From the NCBI GenBank assembly GCA_016296655.1, contig JAEDIW010000027.1, forward strand, positions 1-37,431: DNA of 37,431 nucleotides. Direction: 5' to 3'. Below the pieces are notes generated by a model. That model was not told where the DNA came from. It did not search any database and was given only the letters and a program-made list of their open reading frames with translations. This document shows, piece after piece, positions 7,074 through 15,014 of this stretch. The stretch is from Treponema sp. GTDB taxonomy: Bacteria > Spirochaetota > Spirochaetia > Treponematales > Treponemataceae. Each line of letters begins with the position of its first letter. Position 1 is the first letter of the stretch. Both the position numbers and the translations under genes were made by a program.

Positions 7074-7076
7074 ACT

Positions 7077-8243
7077 ATGAATAACAACGAATTATATCAA
7101 TCAGAACTTTTTTCAAACAGACTTTCCAAAAAATACCGTCTGCTGAGAAAATGGGCAAGAAAAGAGCGTGTCACCTGTTTCAGACTTTACGACAGGGATA
7201 TTCCAGAAATTCCCCTTGCCTGCGATTTATACGAATTCCTGCCTCCTGAAATAACAACCCCTGCAGAAGCAGCCTTATTTATGAACAGGCAGAGACAATC
7301 AGAATCTGCAAATGACCAGGCAGCAATTCAGGAAGCCCAAAGCCGCCGCTACCTTACAATCTTCCTGTACGAACGCCCTTACGAAAAACCTGAAGAAGAA
7401 GAAAAATCATGGCTTATGTCAATGGCAGATGCAGCTGCAAATGTCCTGCACATTGAAAAATCACATATAATCATAAAGGCTCGCTGCCATGCAAAAGGCG
7501 GAAGCCAATACGGAAAAAGCGAAGAAAACGGCATCAAAACTTATTTTGCACCTGCAAAAACCATAAAAGGCATTGTTCAGGAACAGGGTCAGCTTTTTTA
7601 TGTAAATTTGACAGATTATCTTGACTCAGGCCTGTTTTTTGATCACAGGCAGCTCCGGTCAACTGTCAGGGACAGTGCAGGCGGCAAATCAGTTTTAAAT
7701 CTATTCTGTTATACAGCATCTTTTTCAGTTTATGCTGCAGAAGGAAAGGCAAAACGCATAGAATCTGTAGATCTTTCAAACACCTATCTGACCTGGGCAA
7801 AAGAAAACCTAAGCCTCAACGGATTCGATATTTCAAATGAATCAAAATATATTTTTACTCGTGCTGACGTTACAGGCTTTTTAAATCAAAAAAATGCTGA
7901 AGTTCCATGCAAAACCCTGTCAGGAAAACCAGACGGCACAAACAGATTTGACATAATAATTCTGGATCCGCCGACTTTCAGCAATTCAAAAAAAACTCGC
8001 ACGGCTATGGACATAAACCGGGACTGGAGCAATCTTGTAAATAAATGCCTGTCTCTGCTGAACCCCAAAGGGATTCTTTATTTTTCAACAAACAGCAGAC
8101 GATTGAATTTCGACTCAAATCTTGTAACTCAAAAATTCCCAGATGGAAGTACAATTTCAATTCAGGACATTACAGAACAGACAATTCCTGAAGACTACAG
8201 GAATACAAAAATCCATCGCTGCTGGAAACTTACCAGAAACTAA
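7077..8243 (+). CDS. RlmK-like 23S rRNA methyltransferase (stand-alone)
   Basis: A 388-residue class I SAM-dependent methyltransferase resembling the C-terminal half of the E. coli bifunctional RlmKL enzyme. Recognisable segments are CFRLYDRDIPEIPLACDLYE (N-terminal), GQLFYVNLTDYLDSGLFFDHR, the SAM-binding VLNLFCYTASFSVYAA, SVDLSNTYLTWAKENLSLNG, the catalytic-site DPPTFSNSKKT, and IHRCW at the end. The RlmK domain makes m7G2069 in 23S rRNA (E. coli numbering), and this is the expected but unproven target. The RlmL half (THUMP plus m2G2445 methylase) is absent here. The gene has no ribosome binding site, and its -10 box ends 8 nt before the ATG. It converges on the lipoprotein gene at 8370. 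Confidence 0.82.
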   Translation: MNNNELYQSELFSNRLSKKYRLLRKWARKERVTCFRLYDRDIPEIPLACDLYEFLPPEITTPAEAALFMNRQRQSESANDQAAIQEAQSRRYLTIFLYERPYEKPEEEEKSWLMSMADAAANVLHIEKSHIIIKARCHAKGGSQYGKSEENGIKTYFAPAKTIKGIVQEQGQLFYVNLTDYLDSGLFFDHRQLRSTVRDSAGGKSVLNLFCYTASFSVYAAEGKAKRIESVDLSNTYLTWAKENLSLNGFDISNESKYIFTRADVTGFLNQKNAEVPCKTLSGKPDGTNRFDIIILDPPTFSNSKKTRTAMDINRDWSNLVNKCLSLLNPKGILYFSTNSRRLNFDSNLVTQKFPDGSTISIQDITEQTIPEDYRNTKIHRCWKLTRN

Positions 8244-8270
8244 AAAAAGCTGCCATAATAAAGTTCATAC

Positions 8271-8367
8271 TGTCATTCTAAATTCATTTTCAGGATGACA
8301 GAACTTATCAGGCAGCCTCAATTGGACGGGAAGTACTGAGTAATCGCTCTAAGTGTTAATCAGACTT
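8271..8367 (+). repeat. Dispersed TGTCATT...TGACAGAAC repeat, copy 2
   Basis: This repeat fills most of the 126-bp spacer between two convergent genes. It opens with TGTCATTC (8271), has TTCAGGATGACA at 8289-8300, and continues through the shared core (8296-8313) to 8367, just before the lipoprotein stop codon. TGTCATyC and GGATGACA are inverted relative to each other, so the left part can fold. Its right part matches 3464-3535 and its left part matches 16339-16424 and 29519-29635. Confidence 0.7.
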
Positions 8368-8369
8368 CC

Positions 8370-9872
8370 TTAAATATCCTTTACAATATTTTCAAAGAAC
8401 GACTGAAGGTTATCCTTTACAAGGCCGTCCATAATAAATGCTGGAATCGTATATTTTATCCAACCTAAATCAACAGTTTTATAATACTGATTTCCCTTCT
8501 TTGTATAGTTTTTTGTCCATGACAAACCTGTAAGAGAACCTGTTGCCTCAACTTTTACAGAATTTTCACTTTCAATGAAAACTTTGTAATTCAGGCTGCC
8601 AACGGAAAAACAGTAAACTCCATTATCTTCTTTTGTATAAGAAAGTCCAGTATCAGCCTGTCTTGAAGCCTCTTCAAAAGCTTTCTTTTCTTCAGAAACA
8701 TTTACCGCAGCTTCAGCAGACTGTTGTGCCTCAGAAATCAACTTATTTGCATTTTCTGTTATATTATCACCGAACTGAGTTCCAATGGCTTTTGCATGTT
8801 CTGCAGCTTCCTGTGCCTGCTTAGCATATTTTTCAGCTTCTTCAGCAGTTCCGGCAGTTGCAGCATTTTCTGCAGCAGCTGCTGCTTCTTTTGCATAATT
8901 TTCGAGCATAGCTTCGGCAACGGCAATTTCAATTTTTGAAACATACTCCCCAACAGGTTCGCCCTTGATTTGAGCAATCTCATAAGCAAGTTCATTGGCT
9001 TTTGCAGCTGTTTCATCTGCCTGATTTTCCAGAGCAGCAGCATCTTCTGCACTTCCAGCACTTGAAGAGTTTTCAATAAATTTAATCAAATCTTCTATAT
9101 ATTGCTCTAACTGTTCTTCTTTCTGCAACAAGTCAAAAGAACTTTCTGCGTTTTCTGCGGATTTTTCAGCTTCCTGCGCAGCTTCTTTTGCTACATCTGT
9201 TCCTGCAAGTTCTGCATATTCACCAGCTTTTTCAGCGGCTTCAGAAGCTTCTTTCAAAAACTGTTCAGCCTTTTCAGCAGAATCAGCATTTGCCGCATTT
9301 TCTGCAGCTGATTTTGCAAGTTCTGCATATAATTCTGCCATTTTTTCAGCAGCTGCGACTTTTGCAACAAGTACTGCATCATTTGCTTCCTGTGCAGCAT
9401 TTTTTGCAGACTCAGTTCCAGCCTGCTCTGCATACTGTTCAGCTTTATCTGCATAAATCTTTGCAAGCTCTGCATATTTTTCAGATTCATCAGCAGTTTC
9501 TGCATTTACAGCATTGTCAGCAGCAGTCTTTGCAAGTTCTGCATAAGACTTTGCATAGGATTCTGCATCTTCAACAGTACATTCTTCTGGAGATTTTTCT
9601 GCCTGCGAGCCATTGACAACAGGAACTTCAATCTCTAAATCAGTTTGAGATTCATCAGATTTATTTGAAGAAACATCCAAAGAGCCTGCAGTCTGAGTAC
9701 TGTCTCCAATTGAAGAACTTCCAGATTCAGAATTTTCTGAAACAACTGAATTAGTAGCTACACTCTGGGACATACTGCCACTAGAACCACCGCTACTTCC
9801 ACCACCAAAACTACACGCACACAATAAAAATGTCAAAAAAACTATTAATAATACTGTACACCTTTTTAACAT
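8370..9872 (-). CDS. Alanine-rich coiled-coil lipoprotein with four internal repeats
   Basis: A 500-residue predicted lipoprotein. The N-terminus (MLKRCTVLLIVFLTFLLCAC) has a relaxed spirochaete lipobox, with Cys20 the likely lipidated residue, followed by a Gly/Ser-rich linker to about residue 90. Residues 105-400 are Ala/Glu/Lys helices built from four copies of a 68-76-residue unit (starting near 110, 182, 258 and 326), with recurrent motifs such as YAELAK and AAQEA; copies 1 and 2 are closest. A C-terminal domain (about 405-500) is rich in aromatic and beta-type residues and may be the functional head. It is probably a periplasmic or surface stalk protein. Function is unknown. Start choice: the ATG at 9872 lies 6 nt after a -10 of a consensus-spaced promoter, with no ribosome binding site. 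Confidence 0.75.
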   Translation of the reverse strand: MLKRCTVLLIVFLTFLLCACSFGGGSSGGSSGSMSQSVATNSVVSENSESGSSSIGDSTQTAGSLDVSSNKSDESQTDLEIEVPVVNGSQAEKSPEECTVEDAESYAKSYAELAKTAADNAVNAETADESEKYAELAKIYADKAEQYAEQAGTESAKNAAQEANDAVLVAKVAAAEKMAELYAELAKSAAENAANADSAEKAEQFLKEASEAAEKAGEYAELAGTDVAKEAAQEAEKSAENAESSFDLLQKEEQLEQYIEDLIKFIENSSSAGSAEDAAALENQADETAAKANELAYEIAQIKGEPVGEYVSKIEIAVAEAMLENYAKEAAAAAENAATAGTAEEAEKYAKQAQEAAEHAKAIGTQFGDNITENANKLISEAQQSAEAAVNVSEEKKAFEEASRQADTGLSYTKEDNGVYCFSVGSLNYKVFIESENSVKVEATGSLTGLSWTKNYTKKGNQYYKTVDLGWIKYTIPAFIMDGLVKDNLQSFFENIVKDI

Positions 9873-9878
9873 ACTTTA

Positions 9879-9907
9879 CTTGTATGTTTTTATCTCAAAA
9901 ATGTCAA
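9879..9907 (-). promoter_or_regulatory. Promoter placing the lipoprotein start codon at +1
   Basis: Minus strand: TTGACA (9907-9902), 17-nt spacer, TACAAG (9884-9879), then 6 nt to the ATG at 9872. No Shine-Dalgarno sequence fits, so a leaderless message is predicted. Confidence 0.55.
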
Positions 9908-10064
9908 GATATTTTCTCCAAAAACTCCACAACTTATCTTTTTTTTTCCAAATTCTCCAATCTAATTTGCAAAAACTTTCAGCAAAATCAAGGCAAGACA
10001 CAGAAAACACAGACTTCTGCTAAAACATCCAAAACTCCAGCCAAAGCCTGACAGACAAAAAAAA

Positions 10065-10090
10065 AGACTGCCTGAAATATCAGACAGTCT
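10065..10090 (-). terminator. Intrinsic terminator of rpmE
   Basis: The arms AGACTGcCTGA (10065-10075) and TCAGaCAGTCT (10080-10090) enclose a 4-nt loop. The single C-A mismatch on the plus strand becomes a G-U pair in the minus-strand RNA, and a run of T follows on that strand. The direction therefore fits leftward transcription from rpmE. Confidence 0.85.
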
Positions 10091-10111
10091 TTCACAAGAG
10101 CAAAAGCTAAA

Positions 10112-10321
10112 CTAGTTTGAACTCTTGATACCGTAACGTTTGTTAAAGCGGTCAATACGTCCGGCTGTATCAACAAGTTTCTGCTTGCCAGTATAGAAAG
10201 GATGGCAGGCAGAACAAATTTCAACATGAATATCTTTTGATGTTGATCTTGTTTCAATTACGTTTCCACAAACGCATGTAATCTTTGTAAGATTGTAATC
10301 AGGATGGATTCCCTTTTTCAT
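10112..10321 (-). CDS. rpmE: 50S ribosomal protein L31, zinc-binding form
   Basis: A 69-residue protein beginning MKKGIHPDYNLTKITC, the classic L31 opening. Four cysteines in two pairs (CVC near residues 16-18 and CSAC near 37-40) make this the zinc-binding C+ form, which sits at the central protuberance between the subunits. The open frame extends 16 codons upstream, but the ATG at 10321 has GGAGG at the right distance and matches the family start. A promoter at 10439-10467 and a leader of about 110 nt precede it. A terminator at 10065-10090 follows, so it can be expressed alone although it lies behind rho. Confidence 0.95.
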   Translation of the reverse strand: MKKGIHPDYNLTKITCVCGNVIETRSTSKDIHVEICSACHPFYTGKQKLVDTAGRIDRFNKRYGIKSSN

Positions 10322-10438
10322 AAAAACCTCCAATATATCTACAGGTTTTGCCCTGCAATGCGGAAACAAAGTTTCAAATCATCGCCACAAAACCAGCAAA
10401 TTCAAAACAACAGAAATCTCGGTAAATAATGTTCTGTT

Positions 10439-10467
10439 ACTATACAAAAATTATAAAATAAATTCAA
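10439..10467 (-). promoter_or_regulatory. rpmE promoter with a long leader
   Basis: Minus strand: TTGAAT (10467-10462), 17-nt spacer, TATAGT (10444-10439). The leader of about 110 nt contains two small hairpins, GAAAC-TTT-GTTTC (10363-10375) and CAGG...CCTG (10342-10355), before the GGAGG ribosome binding site. L31 genes are autoregulated in some bacteria, so a regulatory leader is plausible but unproven. Confidence 0.5.
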
Positions 10468-10472
10468 GTATA

Positions 10473-10489
10473 AAAAAGCTCGGCTCTTT
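10473..10489 (-). terminator. Weak intrinsic terminator after rho
   Basis: On the minus strand AAAGAGC-CGA-GCTTTTT can form a short stem with one G-U pair, running into T. It starts 10 nt past the rho stop codon. Confidence 0.4.
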
Positions 10490-10498
10490 CAAATTGAA

Positions 10499-12289
10499 CT
10501 ACATTGCAGCAGAACCAGTGTTCATAGAAGCAAGGAACGCTTCGTTGTCCTTAGTTTTTTTCATGCGGTCAAGCAGAAGTTCCATAATTTCTGCATCTTC
10601 CATTGGATTGAGAACTTTCCGCAGAACCCAAAGTTTCTGAAGCTCATTTTCCGTAAGAAGAAGCTCTTCCTTGCGAGTTCCAGATTTTTTGATATTGATT
10701 GCAGGGAACAGACGGCGTTCTGCAAGCTTTCGGTCAAGGTCAATTTCACTGTTGCCAGTTCCCTTGAATTCTTCAAAAATAACTTCATCCATGCGGCTGC
10801 CAGTTTCAATAAGAGCTGTTGAAATAATAGTAAGACTACCGCCTTCTTCAACATTTCGTGCAGCACCAAAGAATCTTTTTGGCTTGTGCAGGGCATTGGA
10901 ATCAACACCACCAGAAAGAACTTTACCAGAAGTAGGAACAGTCTGGTTATATGCACGTGCAAGACGTGTAATCGAATCAAGGAAAATAACAACATCGCGC
11001 TTGTGTTCTACAAGACGTTTTGCCTTTTCAAGAACCATTTCAGCAACCTGAACATGGCGTGTAGCCTGCTCATCAAAAGTTGAAGAAATAACTTCCGCCT
11101 TGATGGAACGCTCCATTTCCGTAACTTCTTCCGGACGTTCATCAATAAGAAGAACAATCAGGTAAACTTCAGGATGATTGGTTGTAATTGCGTTGGCAAT
11201 TTTCTGCATCAAAATCGTTTTACCAGCTTTTGGAGGAGCAACAATCAAAAGACGCTGTCCTTTTCCAATCGGACTAAACAAATCAACAATGCGAGTTGAA
11301 CGCTCTGTTGAAATGGTTTCAAGTCGAAGTTTTTCATCTGGATAAAGTGGTGTCAGATTTTCAAATGGAATGCGTGTCTGAGCAACGCGCGGCTCGTCAA
11401 AGTTAACAGATTCAATACGAAGAAGGGCAAAAAAGCGTTCACCTTCTTTAGGAGAACGTGTCTGTCCATAGACAGTATCACCAGTTTTCAAATTAAACAG
11501 ACGAATCTGACTTGGTGAAATATAAATGTCGTCAGGGCCCGGCAGATAACTGTTCTGAGGTGAACGCAAAAAGCCGTAACCGTCAGGAAGGATTTCCAAA
11601 GCACCAGAAGCAAAAATAATTCCGCCATGTTCCGTATGTGCCTTCAAAATTACAAAAATAAGCTCCTGTTTTTTCATTGGAGCAAGATCATCACTTGAAA
11701 ATCCATACTGATTGGCAAGCTCACGGAGTTCATGCATACCCATTTTGGTAAGGTCATTTATCAAAAGTCTCGGTTTTGATTCATACTCTTCGGGATTTTC
11801 AATAATCTGGGCAGCCCTTACTGCTTCATCACGAGCAGCTGCCGCTGCAGACGAATTTCTATGGTAGCCATTGCGCTGGAATTTTCTTCCGCCTGAAAAA
11901 ACAGGCATTGAACCGCCCCATCTGTTTTTTTCGCGTACAGGAACTTCCTGCACAGTTTCAGAAGGCGATTCCGATACAGTTTCAATATTTTCCGCAGATT
12001 CTGCTACAGGACTTTCAGAGGTTTCTGGAGCTTCTGCATTTTCCGGATTTTCTGTCTTGTCGGTCTTAGCCTTTACGATGCGCCTTTTTCTAGGGCGCAC
12101 AATCACCTTTGCAACAGGTGCCTCATCTTTTTTTTCAGGATTTTCAGACTGCGTTTCTGGTTCGGAAGGGGAAGTTACTTCACTTGAAGAATTGATTTCA
12201 TCTAACTCAAGCTGTGGCTGGCCATTTTCATTTGTCAGCTGCTGGTCTTCCGATGCATCGGTAGAGCGATGTCTCTGGAATGGTCCCAT
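10499..12289 (-). CDS. rho: Transcription termination factor Rho with long disordered N-terminal extension
   Basis: A 596-residue RNA-dependent hexameric helicase that terminates transcription. The first 155 residues or so are acidic then basic low-complexity sequence (many Glu/Ser/Pro, a KVIVRPRKRRIVKAK patch and Ala runs) absent from the 419-residue E. coli enzyme. Next come Rho_N (LTKMGMHELRELANQYG), the cold-shock RNA-binding domain (GYGFLRSPQNSYLPGPDDIY), Walker A APPKAGKT, and the RecA-type core with VLLIDERPEEVTEM and VVIFLDSITRLARAYN. The C-terminal domain is normal. The ATG at 12289 is preceded by AGGAG 10 nt upstream. A consensus promoter at 12408-12436 implies an AT-rich leader of about 110 nt. 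Its place between a bactofilin and rpmE matches T. pallidum as I recall it. Confidence 0.96.
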   Translation of the reverse strand: MGPFQRHRSTDASEDQQLTNENGQPQLELDEINSSSEVTSPSEPETQSENPEKKDEAPVAKVIVRPRKRRIVKAKTDKTENPENAEAPETSESPVAESAENIETVSESPSETVQEVPVREKNRWGGSMPVFSGGRKFQRNGYHRNSSAAAAARDEAVRAAQIIENPEEYESKPRLLINDLTKMGMHELRELANQYGFSSDDLAPMKKQELIFVILKAHTEHGGIIFASGALEILPDGYGFLRSPQNSYLPGPDDIYISPSQIRLFNLKTGDTVYGQTRSPKEGERFFALLRIESVNFDEPRVAQTRIPFENLTPLYPDEKLRLETISTERSTRIVDLFSPIGKGQRLLIVAPPKAGKTILMQKIANAITTNHPEVYLIVLLIDERPEEVTEMERSIKAEVISSTFDEQATRHVQVAEMVLEKAKRLVEHKRDVVIFLDSITRLARAYNQTVPTSGKVLSGGVDSNALHKPKRFFGAARNVEEGGSLTIISTALIETGSRMDEVIFEEFKGTGNSEIDLDRKLAERRLFPAINIKKSGTRKEELLLTENELQKLWVLRKVLNPMEDAEIMELLLDRMKKTKDNEAFLASMNTGSAAM

Positions 12290-12407
12290 TTAAAAATACT
12301 CCTAATGATTATAAGAATTTATAAAAAGCAAATCAAAAAAAATCAAATTATAAAATGTTCTGGAAATTTATTTGTCAATTAAGAATAAAAAACTGTATTT
12401 ACCTTGC

Positions 12408-12436
12408 ATTATACGTTTATTGCATCATTTTGTCAA
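12408..12436 (-). promoter_or_regulatory. Consensus promoter for rho
   Basis: Minus strand: TTGACA (12436-12431), a 17-nt spacer and TATAAT (12413-12408), a perfect match to the vegetative sigma-70-type consensus. Transcription would start near 12401, giving an AT-rich leader of about 110 nt. A second TTGACA (12378-12373) with TATAAT at 12352-12347 lies inside that leader, but its spacer is 20 nt. Confidence 0.75.
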
Positions 12437-12478
12437 TTATAACGCTGCACACTTCCAGATTAAAAAAAAATGTTTCCT

Positions 12479-12892
12479 TTACTGTACAAAATCAGATTTC
12501 AAAACAAGAGCCTGCTTGTACTCCCTGGAAGCAACACTGAATAAATCTACAGACGGAATTTCATCAAGCATGGTTACCTGTCCGTCAAAATCAACATTTT
12601 CAGCAATTCTTAACCTGGCAGTAGAAACATCACCACTAACTTTGCTTCCAGCACACATTTCTATACGCTCAGAAGCCTCTATATCACCGATTACAGTTCC
12701 AAAAATTACAATGGACTGAACCGAAATCTTTCCTACTTTGCAGACAGCAGTGCGTGCAATTTCAAGAGAGCCATTCGACTTTATATTTCCACTGAATTTT
12801 CCTGTAATTACAAGATCATCACTATATTCAAGGTCACCGTCGAATTCGGTTTCAGGGCCAAAAACTGTAAGATTTCTTTTTTTAGGTTCCAT
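12479..12892 (-). CDS. Bactofilin, first copy
   Basis: A 137-residue member of the bactofilin (polymer-forming cytoskeletal, DUF583) family. Bactofilins form right-handed beta-helix rods that self-assemble into nucleotide-independent filaments involved in cell shape and envelope placement. The core is built of short beta rungs with regularly spaced Gly/Ile/Val, for example LVITGKFSGNIKSNGSLEI, IVIFGTVIGDIEA and GSKVSGDVSTARLRI. The tails (MEPKKRNLTVFGPE and the last 30 residues) are non-repetitive. The ATG at 12892 has AAGGA upstream. It lies between lnt and rho, 73 nt after the lnt stop. A paralogue is encoded at 27042-27401. Confidence 0.88.
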   Translation of the reverse strand: MEPKKRNLTVFGPETEFDGDLEYSDDLVITGKFSGNIKSNGSLEIARTAVCKVGKISVQSIVIFGTVIGDIEASERIEMCAGSKVSGDVSTARLRIAENVDFDGQVTMLDEIPSVDLFSVASREYKQALVLKSDFVQ

Positions 12893-12965
12893 AATTTATT
12901 TTCCTTTTTAATTTTTCCTTCTGTAAAAAACAATTTCAATAAAATTTGCAAGTGCCTCAGAAATT

Positions 12966-14609
12966 TCAGGAATTACCCGTTATTTTTCTGAAAACACATC
13001 TAACTATACCGGATAAAATCAATACAAATGCAGCTGCTGCAAAAAACTGTCCCAGAACATCACCAGTTCTGCAGTAAACGGTTTGCTCCGCATCATTCGG
13101 AATGACAGGAATTTCACCAGTTACATAAGTTTTTGCAAAAGGCTGTGCCATTGCAGTTATAATACCATTCGGATCAATGATGCAGGTCTGTCCAGAAGCT
13201 GTACTTCTTACAGCAGGAATTCTGTTTTCAACGCATCGGAAACGAGCCATTGCCAGATGCTGATTCTGACAGGCAAGACTTTTTGACCATGCATCGTTTG
13301 ATAAATTTACAAAAGCCCTTGCACCAGCCCTGAACATTTTAAATCCAGTATCTCCAAAAGTATCTTCAAAACAGACAGGTGTTGAAAAAGCCAGTCCTGC
13401 CTGCCTGAAAACAACATATTCATTTCCCTGCGACCACAGATGCGTATCACCGTTCAGCAAAGCTTCATAAAGGGACGGAAACTGCTTGGACCATGGGAAA
13501 CTTTCCGTAAACGGAACCAGATGAATCTTCCTGTAAATTTCCGGCTCAGGCGGAAGCGTATTTTTCTTTGGCGAAAAAACAAGAACCCCATTGTAATCTG
13601 CTGGATCAGGGGAATAAAAATCATCTTGCTGATCATTTCCTATAACAAAAACAGCCTGCTGACTTTCTACAAAATCCAAAAATCTTTTTATAAGATTAAA
13701 ACGGTTTCTGTCACGGCGCAAGTGGTAATGTTTTAAAATCGGAGGAATTACAGAAGTTTCAGGCCATACAACAAGAGCTGTATCAGGCTGTTCCTTCAAT
13801 GCCTGATTTGAAAGGGCAATAAGAGTGTCAACATCCTTTGCATAGGCTTCAACATCATTGCTCAACCAGGGGTCAGTATTATGCTGAATGGCGGCAACCT
13901 TTACCTTAGGAAAAGCAGAATAATCTTTTACAGAAGCAAATCCATAGACGACTATAGCAACCAGAACAACAAACCATACAAAAGCAGGGATGAAGTTTTC
14001 CCTTAAAACCTGAACAAAGGCCTGAGCTGACTTTTCACTTTTCTTAAAAAAGCATACAAGTACATTTGAAAGCCATGCCGAAGAAAAAAGCACGACAGCA
14101 GACAGCAGCCATACCCCACCCAAATCCGCACACTGAATAAGTATAGGATTTTTCCATTGAGTATATGCTGTAACACCATAGCTGAATCCTGCAAAGCCTA
14201 TAGTTTTTAAATATTCATACCCAAGACAAGCCAAAAAGGATGCCAGATACCATTTTTTAGGAAAAAGAAGGCAGCATGCTTTCATTGCAACAAATGTAAG
14301 CATGAGAAAAACACCGTACATAGCTTCTATTGCAATTGAACCGACAGGTGAAAAAATCACGAGCCATGAAACATAAAGCATGTACGAAAAAACACCATAT
14401 ACAAACCCATAAATCCATACGGTTTTAAAAGAAAGCCTGTAAACCAGAACAAAAACAGGAATATATGCAATCCAGGCTAAAAATCCCAAACCCTCAGAAA
14501 AAACAAACCCAGGATTTGAAAAAGCAAACAAAAAAGAACCTAGTATAAGAAGGGATACATTTATAAGGAAAGATTTAAGTTTATTTTTAAAGGAAAATGA
14601 CAAAACCAT
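12966..14609 (-). CDS. lnt: Apolipoprotein N-acyltransferase
   Basis: A 547-residue inner-membrane enzyme that adds the third acyl chain to lipoproteins. The N-terminal half carries about eight membrane segments. The C-terminal periplasmic nitrilase-like domain has the catalytic triad Glu284 (VVWPETS), Lys361 (IYRKIHLVPF) and Cys413 (STPVCFEDTFG), counted from the chosen start. I chose the ATG at 14609, 11 nt after the HU stop codon. A GTG at 14648 would add 13 residues and overlap HU by 28 bp. Neither start has a clear ribosome binding site, so translational coupling to HU is likely. The substrate lipoproteins include those encoded at 8370, 31310 and 33173. Confidence 0.92.
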   Translation of the reverse strand: MVLSFSFKNKLKSFLINVSLLILGSFLFAFSNPGFVFSEGLGFLAWIAYIPVFVLVYRLSFKTVWIYGFVYGVFSYMLYVSWLVIFSPVGSIAIEAMYGVFLMLTFVAMKACCLLFPKKWYLASFLACLGYEYLKTIGFAGFSYGVTAYTQWKNPILIQCADLGGVWLLSAVVLFSSAWLSNVLVCFFKKSEKSAQAFVQVLRENFIPAFVWFVVLVAIVVYGFASVKDYSAFPKVKVAAIQHNTDPWLSNDVEAYAKDVDTLIALSNQALKEQPDTALVVWPETSVIPPILKHYHLRRDRNRFNLIKRFLDFVESQQAVFVIGNDQQDDFYSPDPADYNGVLVFSPKKNTLPPEPEIYRKIHLVPFTESFPWSKQFPSLYEALLNGDTHLWSQGNEYVVFRQAGLAFSTPVCFEDTFGDTGFKMFRAGARAFVNLSNDAWSKSLACQNQHLAMARFRCVENRIPAVRSTASGQTCIIDPNGIITAMAQPFAKTYVTGEIPVIPNDAEQTVYCRTGDVLGQFFAAAAFVLILSGIVRCVFRKITGNS

Positions 14610-14620
14610 ATCAAAAAGGC

Positions 14621-14932
14621 TTAATCCATTTTTACAGGAAGATTCCACAGAGCCTTTTTTAAGTCCTGACCAGATCTGAAAGCTGCAACATAATGAGGCG
14701 AAACAGAAAGCTGCTCACCTGTCTTAGGATTTCTTGCACGAGACCGACCTCTTCTCAGGCGCGGTTCAAATGTTCCAAACCCACGAAGCTCAATAGTTGC
14801 ACCATCTTTCAATGCAGACTTAAGCTCTGTGAACAAATTTTCAACGATATTCTGAACAACATGTTTTTCGCACTTTGTATTCTGATATATAGATTCAACT
14901 AAATCGTATTTTGTAATCTTTTTAGAAGACAT
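14621..14932 (-). CDS. HU-family DNA-binding protein
   Basis: A 103-residue HU/IHF-type nucleoid protein. It has the N-terminal helix pair (KYDLVESIYQNTKCEKHVVQNIVENLF in two parts), the conserved turn IELRGFGTFEPRLRRGRSRARNPKTGE (residues about 50-75, the DNA-binding arm with the family's R-x-x-R-N-P-x-T-G motif), and the final helix VAAFRSGQDLKKAL. The C-terminus is slightly longer than in E. coli HU. The ATG at 14932 is preceded by GAGG. It lies behind the rpsT terminator and directly ahead of lnt, the same neighbours as in T. pallidum as I recall it. Confidence 0.93.
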   Translation of the reverse strand: MSSKKITKYDLVESIYQNTKCEKHVVQNIVENLFTELKSALKDGATIELRGFGTFEPRLRRGRSRARNPKTGEQLSVSPHYVAAFRSGQDLKKALWNLPVKMD

Positions 14933-14962
14933 GTAAAACCTCGAATAAAAAACAGAAAAACT

Positions 14963-14990
14963 CGTATGCTTCAGCGAACTGAAACATACG
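14963..14990 (-). terminator. Intrinsic terminator of rpsT with a TTCG loop
   Basis: On the minus strand a 12-bp stem (14979-14990 pairing with 14963-14974, one G-U) closes a TTCG tetraloop and is followed by AGTTTTTC. The mismatch on the plus strand shows that the minus strand is the working one. Confidence 0.85.
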
Positions 14991-15014
14991 GCATGTTGTC
15001 ATAACTTATAGAAG

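Noticed and set aside
9188..9616. A long plus-strand frame rich in Leu, Gln and His
   Set aside because: It is the antisense shadow of the Ala/Glu/Lys-rich repeats in the lipoprotein; composition follows from that repeat.
9830..10051. A 73-codon plus-strand frame with a Lys/Thr-rich end (KTQKTQTSAKTSKTPAKA)
   Set aside because: It overlaps the promoter and start of the lipoprotein on the other strand, has no ribosome binding site, and its N-terminal part is just antisense to AT-rich sequence. The tail looks gene-like, but not enough to call.
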